Under the pieces are notes generated by a model, which was not told the DNA's origin, made no database searches, and saw only the letters and a list, made by a program, of their open reading frames with translations. From assembly GCF_934668725.1 (NCBI RefSeq), contig NZ_CAKUOF010000007.1, positions 62,001 through 126,000 on the forward strand: a stretch of 64,000 nt of DNA, written 5' to 3'. Made by a program: the position numbers and the translations under genes. Below, in pieces: positions 35,846 through 45,079 of the stretch (position 1 is the stretch's first letter; each line of letters begins with the position of its first letter). The stretch is from an uncultured Dysgonomonas sp. Its GTDB lineage: Bacteria; Bacteroidota; Bacteroidia; Bacteroidales; Dysgonomonadaceae.

Positions 35846-35853
35846 TAACTTTG
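35846..35853 (+). promoter_or_regulatory. -7 box for the DsbD-like gene
   Basis: TAACTTTG, 32 bases before the ATG at 35886. Confidence 0.5.
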
Positions 35854-35885
35854 TATTTCTTACAAAATTCAGATAGATAAAATAT

Positions 35886-37907
35886 ATGAAAAAAGGGATA
35901 TTAGTTCTGCTATTTATATTGTCGTTATTTTCAGGAAAGATCCTGGCCGATGGGCCTGTATCGTGGAAAATGAGTATAGCAGACAAAGGCAACGGCGAAA
36001 TAGAGTTGGTAGCCAACGCAACTATCGCTGCAGGATGGCATTTGTACGACACACAAATACCCGATGGCGGACCATTTCCAACATCAATATCTATTGATGA
36101 AGTTAAAGGAGCTGTTGCTGTGGGAACATTTCACGCAGTAAACTCTAAACTTCACAAAGATTTTGACAAAGTCTTCGAAATGGAAATAGGGTATTATGAA
36201 AAAACAGCCACTTTTGTTCAAAAGTTCAAAATAACCGACAAGAGCAAATTTGTACTGAAAGGAGATGTCCGGGCACAAGCTTGTAATGACAGAGAGTGCA
36301 CCCCTCCTATTCCTATTGATTTCAGTTTTACTTCGGGTAATCTCCCTGCAACTGTAATAGTAAGCACGGGTGCTGCAACAGATCAAACAAATGACCCGCA
36401 AACTACTGCTGACACAGCTACTCTAGCCAATAATGACAGTATATCTCAGGCACAAACAACAGAAATTCAAGATGCTAATCTTTGGACTCCTGTCATAGAA
36501 GAGGTTAAAGCCTTTGGTGCGGCAGGGGATACATCCAACAGATCACTTCTTTATATTTTCGGTGCAGGATTTATTGGAGGGCTTATTGCCTTAATGACTC
36601 CTTGTGTATGGCCTATGATACCTATGACTGTTAGTTTCTTCTTGAAAAGAAATAAAAAGAACAGAGGCAAAGCCATTAAAGATGCCATTATATATGGTCT
36701 GTCTATTATTGTAATATATGTACTCTTAGGATTATTGGTTACAGCTATATTCGGAGCAAGTGCATTGAATGATTTATCTACCAGTGCATTATTTAACCTG
36801 ATATTCTTCGGCCTACTGGTATTTTTTGCAATTTCTTTCTTAGGAGCATTTGAGCTCGTACTACCTGCTTCTTGGACAAATAAGATAGACAGCAAAGCAG
36901 ATTCAACCACCGGAATTATCAGCATATTCTTCATGGCATTTACACTTGCTCTGGTATCATTTTCTTGTACCGGTCCAATTATCGGAACTTTACTTGTAGA
37001 TGCAGCCAGTTCGGGCGACATCATAGCTCCGGCGGTAGGTATGTTTGCATTTGCATTCGCATTATCAATACCTTTTGCCTTATTTGCGATATTCCCTTCG
37101 TTATTAGAAAGTATGCCGAAATCGGGAGGATGGCTCAATTCGGTAAAAGTAGTGCTAGGATTCCTGGAACTGGCATTAGCACTTAAATTCTTATCGGTTG
37201 CAGACCTTGCCTATAAATGGGGAATTCTCGACCGTGAGGTATTCTTAGTTCTATGGATTGTAATTTTCACGCTATTAGGACTATATCTTTTAGGTAAACT
37301 GAAGTTTGCTCACGACAGCGATCTTAAATACATATCTGTACCCCGCCTATTTATGGCAATTATATCACTTGCCTTTGCCATATATCTTGTTCCGGGACTT
37401 TGGGGAGCACCGCTGAAAACTGTAAGTGCATTTGCTCCACCTCACTTTACTCAAGATTTCAATTTATATGAAGGTACCGTACATGCCAAGTTTGACGATT
37501 ATGAAGCAGGTATGGAGTATGCCAAGAAAAACAACAAACCGGTAATGATTGACTTCTCGGGCTTCGGTTGTGTAAACTGCCGTAAAATGGAAGCTTCGGT
37601 ATGGACTGACCCTCGTGTAAAATATATACTGGAAAACGATTATGTATTGATTACACTGATGGTGGATGACAAAGAGAAGCTACCCGAAGTGATAGAGGTT
37701 GAAGAAAATGGCAAAATGACCAAATTAAAAACTATCGGTGATAAATGGAGCTATTTGCAACGCCATAAATTCGGGACCAATTCGCAACCTTACTATGTGT
37801 TGCTTGACAATGCAGGTAATCCCATCGGTCCATCTTATGCATACGATGAGAATGTAGATAAGTATCTGAAATTCTTGAAAACAGGAATCGATAATTATAA
37901 AAAATAA
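35886..37907 (+). CDS. DsbD-like thiol:disulfide interchange protein
   Basis: 673 residues, inner membrane. Signal peptide, then a periplasmic DsbD-alpha/DsbC-corrector-like domain (about 25-155) with a reactive pair in ACNDRECTPP. The central membrane domain has eight helices with the redox cysteines in TPCVWPMIPM and SFSCTGPIIG. A C-terminal thioredoxin-like domain carries FSGFGCVNCRKM (Cys near 562 and 565). It passes electrons from cytosolic thioredoxin to periplasmic partners. The first cysteine pair is more widely spaced than in E. coli DsbD. Followed by a terminator and then mazG. Confidence 0.9.
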   Translation: MKKGILVLLFILSLFSGKILADGPVSWKMSIADKGNGEIELVANATIAAGWHLYDTQIPDGGPFPTSISIDEVKGAVAVGTFHAVNSKLHKDFDKVFEMEIGYYEKTATFVQKFKITDKSKFVLKGDVRAQACNDRECTPPIPIDFSFTSGNLPATVIVSTGAATDQTNDPQTTADTATLANNDSISQAQTTEIQDANLWTPVIEEVKAFGAAGDTSNRSLLYIFGAGFIGGLIALMTPCVWPMIPMTVSFFLKRNKKNRGKAIKDAIIYGLSIIVIYVLLGLLVTAIFGASALNDLSTSALFNLIFFGLLVFFAISFLGAFELVLPASWTNKIDSKADSTTGIISIFFMAFTLALVSFSCTGPIIGTLLVDAASSGDIIAPAVGMFAFAFALSIPFALFAIFPSLLESMPKSGGWLNSVKVVLGFLELALALKFLSVADLAYKWGILDREVFLVLWIVIFTLLGLYLLGKLKFAHDSDLKYISVPRLFMAIISLAFAIYLVPGLWGAPLKTVSAFAPPHFTQDFNLYEGTVHAKFDDYEAGMEYAKKNNKPVMIDFSGFGCVNCRKMEASVWTDPRVKYILENDYVLITLMVDDKEKLPEVIEVEENGKMTKLKTIGDKWSYLQRHKFGTNSQPYYVLLDNAGNPIGPSYAYDENVDKYLKFLKTGIDNYKK

Positions 37908-37920
37908 GTCACACTTTTCG

Positions 37921-37952
37921 AAAATAGCAGATTACAGAAAGTCTGCTATTTT
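37921..37952 (+). terminator. terminator after the DsbD-like gene
   Basis: AAAATAGCAGA (37921-37931) pairs with TCTGCTATTTT (37942-37952), followed by CTTTC. Confidence 0.7.
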
Positions 37953-37972
37953 CTTTCATATATCATAGCACA

Positions 37973-38758
37973 ATGAATACAAGAGAACAAAAAATGGAAG
38001 CCTTTGGACGTTTGCTCGACATCATGGATGATTTGCGCGTAAAATGCCCGTGGGATGTAAAACAAACAAACGAAAGTCTACGAACAAACACCATAGAGGA
38101 GACTTACGAACTATGCGAAGCTATTATAAAAGACGATAATCAGGAGATAAAAAAAGAGCTGGGAGATGTACTTCTGCACATTGTCTTCTACTCAAAAATA
38201 GGAGAAGAAAAAGGTGAGTTTGATGTTGCCGATGTATGTAATTCGCTTTGTGACAAACTTATCTACCGCCACCCTCATGTATTTGGAGATGATGCCGCAA
38301 AAACGGCAGGCGAGGTAGAACAGTCGTGGGAGCAATTGAAACTAAAAGAAAAGGGAGGAAACAAAACTGTACTCGAAGGCGTACCCGCATCTTTGCCATC
38401 TATCGCCAAAGCACACCGAATACAGGACAAAGCCCGCAATGCAGGCTTCGACTGGGAAGAAAAGGAAGATGTATGGACTAAAGTAAAGGAAGAAATAAAC
38501 GAGCTGGAAACTGAGATAAGTTCTATGGATACCGATAAGATGGAAGCCGAATTCGGAGACTTATTTTTCAGCCTGATAAATGCAGCACGTTTATATAAAG
38601 TAAATCCCGACAATGCCTTAGAGCGTACCAATCAAAAATTTATACATAGATTCAACCATATTGAGCAGGAAACAAAGAAACGAGGAAAAAGCCTGAAAGA
38701 AATGACTCTTGAGGAGATGGACATTCTCTGGAATGAGGCTAAGAATATTGTATTATAA
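37973..38758 (+). CDS. mazG: nucleoside triphosphate pyrophosphohydrolase MazG
   Basis: 261 residues. Two MazG domains: CPWDVKQTNESLRTNTIEETYELCEAI with EIKKELGDVLLHIVFYSKIG, and a second copy ending EAEFGDLFFSLINAARLYKVNPDNALERTNQKF. The E-E-x-x-E and E-x-x-D metal sites are intact in both. It hydrolyses NTPs/dNTPs to NMPs, house-cleaning damaged nucleotides or lowering ppGpp. folA follows after 24 bases, which fits a nucleotide-metabolism operon. Confidence 0.95.
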   Translation: MNTREQKMEAFGRLLDIMDDLRVKCPWDVKQTNESLRTNTIEETYELCEAIIKDDNQEIKKELGDVLLHIVFYSKIGEEKGEFDVADVCNSLCDKLIYRHPHVFGDDAAKTAGEVEQSWEQLKLKEKGGNKTVLEGVPASLPSIAKAHRIQDKARNAGFDWEEKEDVWTKVKEEINELETEISSMDTDKMEAEFGDLFFSLINAARLYKVNPDNALERTNQKFIHRFNHIEQETKKRGKSLKEMTLEEMDILWNEAKNIVL

Positions 38759-38782
38759 GATTTTCCATTTAAAATAAAAACC

Positions 38783-39277
38783 ATGCCTATCGTATCCATT
38801 ATAGTAGCAATAGACCAAAAGAATGCTATCGGCAAAGACAATCAACTGCTTTGCCATTTGCCCAACGACCTGAAATATTTCAAAAATGTTACACAAGGTC
38901 ACACCGTGATTATGGGGAGAAAGACTTACGAATCTTTACCCAACGGGGCATTACCCAACCGCAGAAATATTGTATTAAGCAGAAATAAGGATTTGAGACT
39001 TGAAAGATGCGAGATGGCAGATTCTTTAGAAAATGCGATTGCGTTATGCAAAGACGAGTCGGAGGTTTTTATTATCGGAGGAGCGACAGTATATGGTAAA
39101 GCTGTCGAATTTGCCGATAAATTATATATTACCTATATTCACCACACATTCGAAGGGACAGATGCATTCTTCCCTCAAATAGATACCAATAAATGGGTGG
39201 AAGTTTCCAAAACCGAAAACGATGCAGACGAAAAAAACAGATATACTCACACGTTTGTAGTATATAATAGAAAATAA
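38783..39277 (+). CDS. folA: dihydrofolate reductase
   Basis: 164 residues. Reduces dihydrofolate with NADPH. IVAIDQKNAIGKDNQLLCHLPNDLKYFKNVTQGHTVIMGRKTYESLP contains the catalytic Asp (D27-equivalent in LPNDLKYF) and the GRKTxxS cofactor loop. FIIGGATVYGKAVEFADKLYITYI is the second NADPH motif. Normal chromosomal length; no sign of resistance-type changes can be judged from motifs alone. Confidence 0.96.
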   Translation: MPIVSIIVAIDQKNAIGKDNQLLCHLPNDLKYFKNVTQGHTVIMGRKTYESLPNGALPNRRNIVLSRNKDLRLERCEMADSLENAIALCKDESEVFIIGGATVYGKAVEFADKLYITYIHHTFEGTDAFFPQIDTNKWVEVSKTENDADEKNRYTHTFVVYNRK

Positions 39278-39282
39278 GAATT

Positions 39283-39312
39283 ACGGGATTAGTATATTTA
39301 TGCTAATCCCGT
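39283..39312 (+). terminator. terminator between folA and the oxidoreductase gene
   Basis: ACGGGATTAG (39283-39292) pairs with CTAATCCCGT (39303-39312), followed by TTCTG. Located between convergent genes. Confidence 0.65.
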
Positions 39313-39319
39313 TTCTGTA

Positions 39320-40429
39320 TTATTGAAGTTTTACAATCTTACCCGTCTTACTACTCTCAATAGCAGCTTCCAGAATTTCGACTACTGTAAGATTGTTTTC
39401 GGGAGACGAAAGATCATCCGGTTTAACGGAAATATCTCCATTTACAACAGCCTTCAAATAAAGAAAAGTATCATTGTATGGAGCAGCCATCTCGGGAACC
39501 TCCAACCGGGTCTCTTTGTCATCCCTGTGGATTCGCATCGAAGTTTTATCATCCTGATATATATAGTTTTTATCCCCATATATATGCATATCTTTACGAG
39601 AGATAGGCCAATTCCAAGATGCCATAGCAATTACAGTCACTTTGGGGTATTCGATTACAATGGTTGCATCATCATCAACTTTGGGATAAATGGCAGGCTT
39701 CTGTTGTTTCAATACAGCGTATACCGATAAAGGTTTCTGCCCTTTCATAATCCATGTACTGATATTCGCTCCGTAACATCCGAAATCTATAACTGCCCCT
39801 CCCCCATTCAATACAGGATCGGTCAACCAGTCTGTAAATTCCGGGCCACAGCCTATTTCGATAGGACCACCATGTCCGTCATAAATATTAATTCTCGATA
39901 AATTTCCCACAAAACCATCCTGTATCATATCATACGCTTTATGTATGGTCGGATACCATGTTGTTTCGTAATTAGTCAAAAGAAAAATATTGTTTTCCTT
40001 TGCCAGATCAAGCATTCGCTTAGCATCCTTGACATTGGTTGACAATGGTTTTTCGACCATCACATGAACACCGTACTTTGCACAGGCTTCCACCACTCTC
40101 AAGTGATCGTAAATACTCTCGTAAACAATCACGGCCTGAGGTTTGGTTTTTGCAAGCATTTCATCCAGGTCCTCAAAAAACAGGTCACTTGCTACTTTTT
40201 CTTTCAGCGCTTTATTATTCCATAATGCCGTATTTTTTTCGGCAATTCCAACCACTTCAAAATCACCACGGTCGAGCCTGCTTATAACCTCCCACAGGTG
40301 TGCATGAGACAATCCTACAATCCCCAAACGTAAGGGTTCATTATTAGATGCCGATTTATCTTGCTGTGCATATAATACAGCACAAAAGAGAGACATTAGA
40401 AAGATTAATCCGATGTGTTTGATTTTCAT
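39320..40429 (-). CDS. exported Gfo/Idh/MocA-family oxidoreductase
   Basis: 369 residues. An N-terminal Sec-like signal (MKIKHIGLIFLMSLFCAVLYAQQ) is followed by an NAD(P)-binding Rossmann domain (LRLGIVGLSHAHLWE... near residue 33, with GLSHAH in place of GxGxxG), the family motif EKPLST (near 128) and the C-terminal alpha/beta domain. The substrate is unknown, presumably a sugar derivative. Dinucleotide binding outside the cytosol is unusual but known for exported members of this family, where tightly bound NAD is carried with the fold. No twin-arginine motif is present. Confidence 0.85.
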   Translation of the reverse strand: MKIKHIGLIFLMSLFCAVLYAQQDKSASNNEPLRLGIVGLSHAHLWEVISRLDRGDFEVVGIAEKNTALWNNKALKEKVASDLFFEDLDEMLAKTKPQAVIVYESIYDHLRVVEACAKYGVHVMVEKPLSTNVKDAKRMLDLAKENNIFLLTNYETTWYPTIHKAYDMIQDGFVGNLSRINIYDGHGGPIEIGCGPEFTDWLTDPVLNGGGAVIDFGCYGANISTWIMKGQKPLSVYAVLKQQKPAIYPKVDDDATIVIEYPKVTVIAMASWNWPISRKDMHIYGDKNYIYQDDKTSMRIHRDDKETRLEVPEMAAPYNDTFLYLKAVVNGDISVKPDDLSSPENNLTVVEILEAAIESSKTGKIVKLQ

Positions 40430-40500
40430 ATTAGTTTTAAGTTATCTGATTGTGAATGATTATTAGAGCCCTATAGCCAAAAGTCAAAGGTCTCAATTCT

Positions 40501-41205
40501 TTATTTATATAATAAGAAGATACAGGGTTTCTTGTTCATATCCGGCAATCGTTTAGTCCACTCTTTAATGGAGAGAGTCTTTATATATTCGTCTTCGCAC
40601 GTGATATTCATAGCAATACATAGTTTAGTAGAAGGCGTACAATTTTTAATAAGATCTTCAACCAGTTTATGATTTCTGTAAGGAGTTTCTATAAACAGCT
40701 GAGTTTGATTCTCATTGTATATACGTTGCTCGAGTTGCTTAATCTTCTTGAGACGCTCGCCTGCATCAATGGGCAAATATCCATGAAAAGCAAAGCTCTG
40801 TCCGTTGAAGCCCGAACCCATTAATGACATCAATATCGAAGAAGGACCAACCAAAGGAACTACTTTAATGCTCTTGCGTTGAGCAATAGCAACAATATCT
40901 GCTCCGGGATCTGCAATGGCAGGACATCCGGCTTCCGAAATCACACCTACAGAATAGCCATTGGCAATGGGTTGAAGGTAACTTTCTATCTGTTCAGGAT
41001 TTGTATGCTTGTTCAATTCATAAAAGGTAAGCTCATCGATATTTATCGAAGAATCGGTCTTTTTCAGGAAACGTCGTGCCGAACGTATATTTTCAACAAT
41101 AAAATATTTGATAGAAAGAATCTGCCCCCTATTGTAATCAGGTAAAACCTGCTCAATGGAAGTTTCACCCAATGGGACGGGAATAAGTATAAGTGATGCT
41201 TGCAT
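40501..41205 (-). CDS. tetrapyrrole-methylase-fold SAM methyltransferase (RsmI-like)
   Basis: 234 residues from the ATG at 41205 (MQASLILIPVPLGETSIEQV); a longer frame to 41268 gives an implausible N-terminus. Contains GVISEAGCPAIADPGADIVAIAQ, VVPLVGPSSILMSLMGSGFNGQSFAFHGYLP and IETPYRNHKLVEDLI, the SAM-site motifs of the RsmI branch of the tetrapyrrole methylase superfamily. RsmI 2'-O-methylates C1402 of 16S rRNA. This shorter, diverged relative is a separate Bacteroidetes group whose target is not established. Confidence 0.85.
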   Translation of the reverse strand: MQASLILIPVPLGETSIEQVLPDYNRGQILSIKYFIVENIRSARRFLKKTDSSINIDELTFYELNKHTNPEQIESYLQPIANGYSVGVISEAGCPAIADPGADIVAIAQRKSIKVVPLVGPSSILMSLMGSGFNGQSFAFHGYLPIDAGERLKKIKQLEQRIYNENQTQLFIETPYRNHKLVEDLIKNCTPSTKLCIAMNITCEDEYIKTLSIKEWTKRLPDMNKKPCIFLLYK

Positions 41206-41695
41206 TTTCTGAGATTGATATTTAAACAAAAATAAAGCTTTTTCTTGGTTGATACAAAACATACACATTTTCCTGTTCGCGAACTCCCTTTTCTTTCGGG
41301 AAAAGATTATAACTTCGTTGTGTAAAACAAAAATAATATATATACTGTTTTTATGAAGATTGGCGATCTTATATATAGCTTTAATAATGAACGAAAATCT
41401 ATAATCGGGCTGAGTTATTTATCTATTACATATAAGTAAAGGAGCAAGAATAAATAAGAGAAAATATAAATCGCGAAAAAGTGTCACTTTTGTCACCTTT
41501 GTCACCTTTTAAAGAATAAAAACCTGAATTACAAACACTTAAAAACTCAACAAAAGTGACACTTATAAACTATAAACCGTCTACTTTTGTTTACTTTATT
41601 GCAACTTTTGTCACTCTATTGTATAACTTTTTAAGTTACTGATTGTCGTAAATAATGTATATCGTTTTATAGTCTCGGACAATAATTAATAAAAT
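41206..41695. other. intergenic region with clustered TGTCAC repeats
   Basis: 490 bases without a gene. TGTCAC occurs at 41482, 41491, 41500 and 41609, and its inverse GTGACA at 41556. AAGTGTCACTTTTG (41479-41492) is perfectly inverted as CAAAAGTGACACTT (41551-41564). The cluster lies 80-220 bases upstream of the MFS gene at 41696 and looks like a multi-site regulator-binding region or remnant of an iteron-like element; nothing here identifies the protein. Confidence 0.55.
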
Positions 41696-42871
41696 ATGGA
41701 ACCGTCTCCTAAACCTAAATTGTGGACTTTAAGTTATCTGAACGTTTGTATAGCGAATTTTCTGATGGCATGCTCTTTTAATCTGTTGATGCCTTCCATT
41801 CCTCTATATATCACCGAATATCTGGGTGTTCCGCAGACAAAAACAGGAATTGTGCTTGCGTCGTATGCCATTGCAATTCTGATGATCAGACCTTTTTCGG
41901 GCTACCTTGTCGACCTGTATTCGCGAAAGAAAATACTGCTGATTAGCTTTATCTGCTACGTTGCCATATTCTTCGGGTATTTTTATGCTGTCACCATCTT
42001 TGTATTTGTAATCGTTAGATTCTTTCATGGCATTACCTGGGGATTGTCAACTGTCTCGTCAAGTACACTTGCCATCGATTTAGTGCCATCAGAACGAAGG
42101 GCGGAAGGGATAGGATACTTTGGCACTTTCATGAATGTAGCCATGGCTATAGGCCCTTTTATTGCGATTCACATCTATCAGAACTATAGTTTTCAGATTT
42201 TACTCTATTGTGCCATCTTTATGGGAATACTTGGAATCGTAGCTGCATCATTTATTAAAGCACCCGAACGTCCAAAACTGGATCGGGAGAAGGTATCTTT
42301 TGACCGGTTCTTTTTACTCCCTGCCTGGCCCATATTTCTAAACCAATTGCTTCCCAGTTTCGCGTGGGGCACTATCGGGCCGTTCGTGGCTCAGTATGGA
42401 AAACAAATAAACATACCTAATGCAGGTATATTTTTCTTATTTTGGGCCGGAGGTATCATTGTCTCCCGCATCTTTTCGGGTCGCATGGTAGATAAAGGAT
42501 ACATCCATTTAGTAAATACTTCTGCAATGGCAATTGTTGCCACCGCATTTTTAGGCTTTGCTTTAATCCATAATATTGTTGCTTTTTGTGTATCGGGTCT
42601 GTTCATCGGAATAGGCTTTGGAATGATGTTTCCGGCACTCCAAACACTCTATATCAACATGGCTGAAAACAATCAACGGGGAACAGCTAATTCTACATAT
42701 CTAGTAGGCTTCGATTTAGGTTTAGCTCTAGGTATGTTAGTGGGTGGTTATATATCCGGAATATACTCTTTTGAGATACTTTTCATGGTTGCATCCGGAC
42801 TTTGTTTTTTTAGCATTCTTGTTTATCAAACAATTTCCAAAAGACTGTTTGAGAGAAAGAGAATCAGATAA
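41696..42871 (+). CDS. MFS transporter (DHA1-like efflux)
   Basis: 391 residues, 12 predicted membrane helices. Helix 1 FLMACSFNLLMPSIPLYITEYLG, the loop 2-3 motif GYLVDLYSRKK (DRxGRK-like), helix 4 region VRFFHGITWGLSTVSSSTLAIDLVPSERRAEGIGYFGTF (motif B/C of drug:H+ antiporters). No substrate evident. A short hairpin overlaps the stop codon (42862-42882). Confidence 0.9.
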   Translation: MEPSPKPKLWTLSYLNVCIANFLMACSFNLLMPSIPLYITEYLGVPQTKTGIVLASYAIAILMIRPFSGYLVDLYSRKKILLISFICYVAIFFGYFYAVTIFVFVIVRFFHGITWGLSTVSSSTLAIDLVPSERRAEGIGYFGTFMNVAMAIGPFIAIHIYQNYSFQILLYCAIFMGILGIVAASFIKAPERPKLDREKVSFDRFFLLPAWPIFLNQLLPSFAWGTIGPFVAQYGKQINIPNAGIFFLFWAGGIIVSRIFSGRMVDKGYIHLVNTSAMAIVATAFLGFALIHNIVAFCVSGLFIGIGFGMMFPALQTLYINMAENNQRGTANSTYLVGFDLGLALGMLVGGYISGIYSFEILFMVASGLCFFSILVYQTISKRLFERKRIR

Positions 42872-42882
42872 AACATCTGATT
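42862..42882 (+). terminator. short hairpin overlapping the MFS stop codon
   Basis: AATCAGAT (42862-42869) with ATCTGATT (42875-42882). No T-run follows, so termination is uncertain. Confidence 0.3.
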
Positions 42883-43336
42883 ATAAGAAACATAAAAAAC
42901 AAAACATAGGAATACAAACCAGACATATATAAATCTATAATAATTAAAAAGATTTAAATAATATAGTAAAATAGATATCTATAATTTAATTTACAAATAC
43001 CCAATAATAAAAGTCTAGAAACGACTCAAAAAAGCAGTATCAAGAAGAGATAAATACCAGACTAATTCTAGCTAAAAGACCACTCCAACATATACAAATT
43101 AACGCATAAAAACGCCCCCGTTTACACTGAGATTTATCAAGCTAAAAGCATGTAAAAACAGACAAAACTCGCCTGATTTTATCTCTCTGAGAATCGAGTA
43201 TTCGTATAAAGAAAAGAAAGACACTCGAAAAAAGAGAATAAGAAAAGATAGCAATTTCGAGTTTCCGATACACTTTAGACAACTAAAAAAGGAGATCGAA
43301 TTGACCTCCTTTTTAAATATATCAATATATGGCAGA
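42872..43336. other. intergenic region between MFS gene and oxyR
   Basis: 465 AT-rich bases. Apart from the hairpins at its two ends and a 12-bp palindrome ATAGATATCTAT (42971-42982), no gene, RNA or repeat is recognised. Confidence 0.4.
43286..43316 (-). terminator. terminator downstream of oxyR
   Basis: AAAAAGGAG (43286-43294) pairs with CTCCTTTTT (43306-43314). The T-run on the minus strand ends the oxyR transcript; the plus strand has one too. Confidence 0.7.
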
Positions 43337-44278
43337 TTAAATATCTACAACAAATTTTCTCAAATCCTCGTTTAATAAAGCAGGAGGTACCGAGCCTTTC
43401 ACCTCGTCGATAATTATACCTAAAACCCGTTCTCGTAGGAATTCTTTGCGCGTAACTAGACTAATCTCACGAACAGGTGATATTCCTTTAAGCGGACGGA
43501 TATTTTGCTTTTGTCGTTCATTAAGCTGTTCAATAGCCATCTCCGGAATAATGGTTAAACCACTGTTGTTATCCACAATATTTATCAATGTACTGATACT
43601 TCCTGCTTCGTAAGTAAATAGCGAATGCGAGCTTTTACGTTTACGCAGGTTACAAATACGCAATATCTGACTACGGAAACAGTGAACTTCTTCAAGCAAC
43701 CATAAACGATTAATATTTAAATCATCCTCCTCGAGTTCTTTTTTGGCATACAAAGAAGTTTCACGAGGTGACACATAAGCATAGAATCGTTCGTAATAGA
43801 TAGGATGCTCTTTAATCTTATCATTCTTCAATGGTGTAGCCAGAATAGCTCCATCTAATGAGCCATTAAGGAGGGCATCAATAATTTGTCCCGTTGTAGT
43901 CTCTTCAATAAAGAGTTCTATATCGTATCCGTTTTCTTCGTGTCTAAGCATTAGTTTAGGAAGAAGGTAAGGAGCAATAGTAGGAATGATTCCTAACTTA
44001 AAGACACCTTTTACAATTCCTTTTTCCTCTTGTATTATTTCTTTCACCTGCTTTACTTGTGACACTATAACACGAGCCTGATTTATTATCTGAGTCCCGA
44101 TAGGTGTCGGTTGCACAGGCAACTGACTACGGTCGAAGATCTTCACCCCCAACTCGTCTTCAAGTTTCTGTATCATCATACTCAATGTGGGTTGCGTCAC
44201 AAAGGATGCCTCGGCAGCTTTTGCAAAATGACGATGATTGTCAACCGCAATAATGTATTCCAACTGTTGTATGTTCAT
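43337..44278 (-). CDS. oxyR: LysR-type hydrogen peroxide sensor OxyR
   Basis: 313 residues. N-terminal winged helix-turn-helix: QQLEYIIAVDNHRHFAKAAEASFVTQPTLSMMIQKLEDELGVKIFDR. The sensor domain holds LLEEVHCFRSQILRIC, with Cys200 and Cys209 at exactly the nine-residue spacing of E. coli OxyR C199/C208, which form the peroxide-sensing disulfide. It should activate catalase, Dps, peroxiredoxin and related genes. Stand-alone gene; none of the expected targets is in the window, though the truncated globin and thioredoxin could be. Confidence 0.93.
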   Translation of the reverse strand: MNIQQLEYIIAVDNHRHFAKAAEASFVTQPTLSMMIQKLEDELGVKIFDRSQLPVQPTPIGTQIINQARVIVSQVKQVKEIIQEEKGIVKGVFKLGIIPTIAPYLLPKLMLRHEENGYDIELFIEETTTGQIIDALLNGSLDGAILATPLKNDKIKEHPIYYERFYAYVSPRETSLYAKKELEEDDLNINRLWLLEEVHCFRSQILRICNLRKRKSSHSLFTYEAGSISTLINIVDNNSGLTIIPEMAIEQLNERQKQNIRPLKGISPVREISLVTRKEFLRERVLGIIIDEVKGSVPPALLNEDLRKFVVDI

Positions 44279-44408
44279 ATGCGATAAAATAAATGACCAT
44301 TATTAGCTAATGGATATTATCAATTTAAAGGCAGCAAATATTACTGCAATATTTTTTAGTCATAACATATTCGGTCTATCTACCTAAGCAATAAAAAAGT
44401 CTGAGACC

Positions 44409-45077
44409 TTAATATTCTCTTTCGCCAAAAATAGATGTCCCTACTCTGATTATAGTTGATCCTTCTTCAATGGCAATCTTATAGTCGTGCGACATTCCCA
44501 TAGATATCTCACTGAAGCAAGAATCGTCCTTAAAATATGTTTGCTTAAGCTCGTCAAAAAATGTCTTTAGAGATCTGAATTCCTGTCGAATCTGACTTTC
44601 ATCATCCGTATTGGTTGCCATCCCCATTACACCGGTGATTTGGATATTATTCAGTTCTCTCCAGTTTTCATTTTCCAGTAAAAGCCTGCACTCTTCAAAA
44701 GTAAAGCCATACTTATTGTCTTCTTTAGCAATATAAATTTCAAGCAAACAATTTATTTTACGATTGACTTTAGATGCATATTTATCAATTTCCGATAATA
44801 CTTTCCAGCTGTCAATACTTTGAATTGTATGGATATAAGGCACTACGGTTTTTATCTTATTCGTTTGCAAATGTCCTATCAAATGCCATTCGATATCCGT
44901 CGGCAAAGTCTCTTGTTTACTATCAAGTTCTTGCACTCTGCTCTCTCCAAAAATCCGTTGTCCTGCCGCGTAAGCTTCCTCTAAAGCTTCTTTGGGATGA
45001 AACTTAGATACCGCCACTAATTTTACGCCTTCGGGCAATAAAGATTTTACAGCATCCAGGTTTGCACTTATACTCAT
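44409..45077 (-). CDS. yggS: YggS-family pyridoxal-phosphate homeostasis protein
   Basis: 222 residues, fold type III single-domain PLP-binding protein (PLPBP). VKLVAVSKFHPKEALEEAYAAGQRIFGESRVQE has the PLP lysine in VSKF; IEWHLIGHLQTNK, GVMGMAT, and LSMGMSHDYKIAIEEGSTIIRVGTSIFG are family signatures. It buffers PLP and has no known enzymatic reaction. Starts 2 bases after the DUF4494 gene ends, so the two are co-transcribed. Confidence 0.95.
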   Translation of the reverse strand: MSISANLDAVKSLLPEGVKLVAVSKFHPKEALEEAYAAGQRIFGESRVQELDSKQETLPTDIEWHLIGHLQTNKIKTVVPYIHTIQSIDSWKVLSEIDKYASKVNRKINCLLEIYIAKEDNKYGFTFEECRLLLENENWRELNNIQITGVMGMATNTDDESQIRQEFRSLKTFFDELKQTYFKDDSCFSEISMGMSHDYKIAIEEGSTIIRVGTSIFGEREY

Positions 45078-45079
45078 AG

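Noticed and set aside
36551..37138. 195-codon minus-strand frame
   Set aside because: Antisense to the membrane domain of the DsbD-like gene, whose cysteine motifs are intact.
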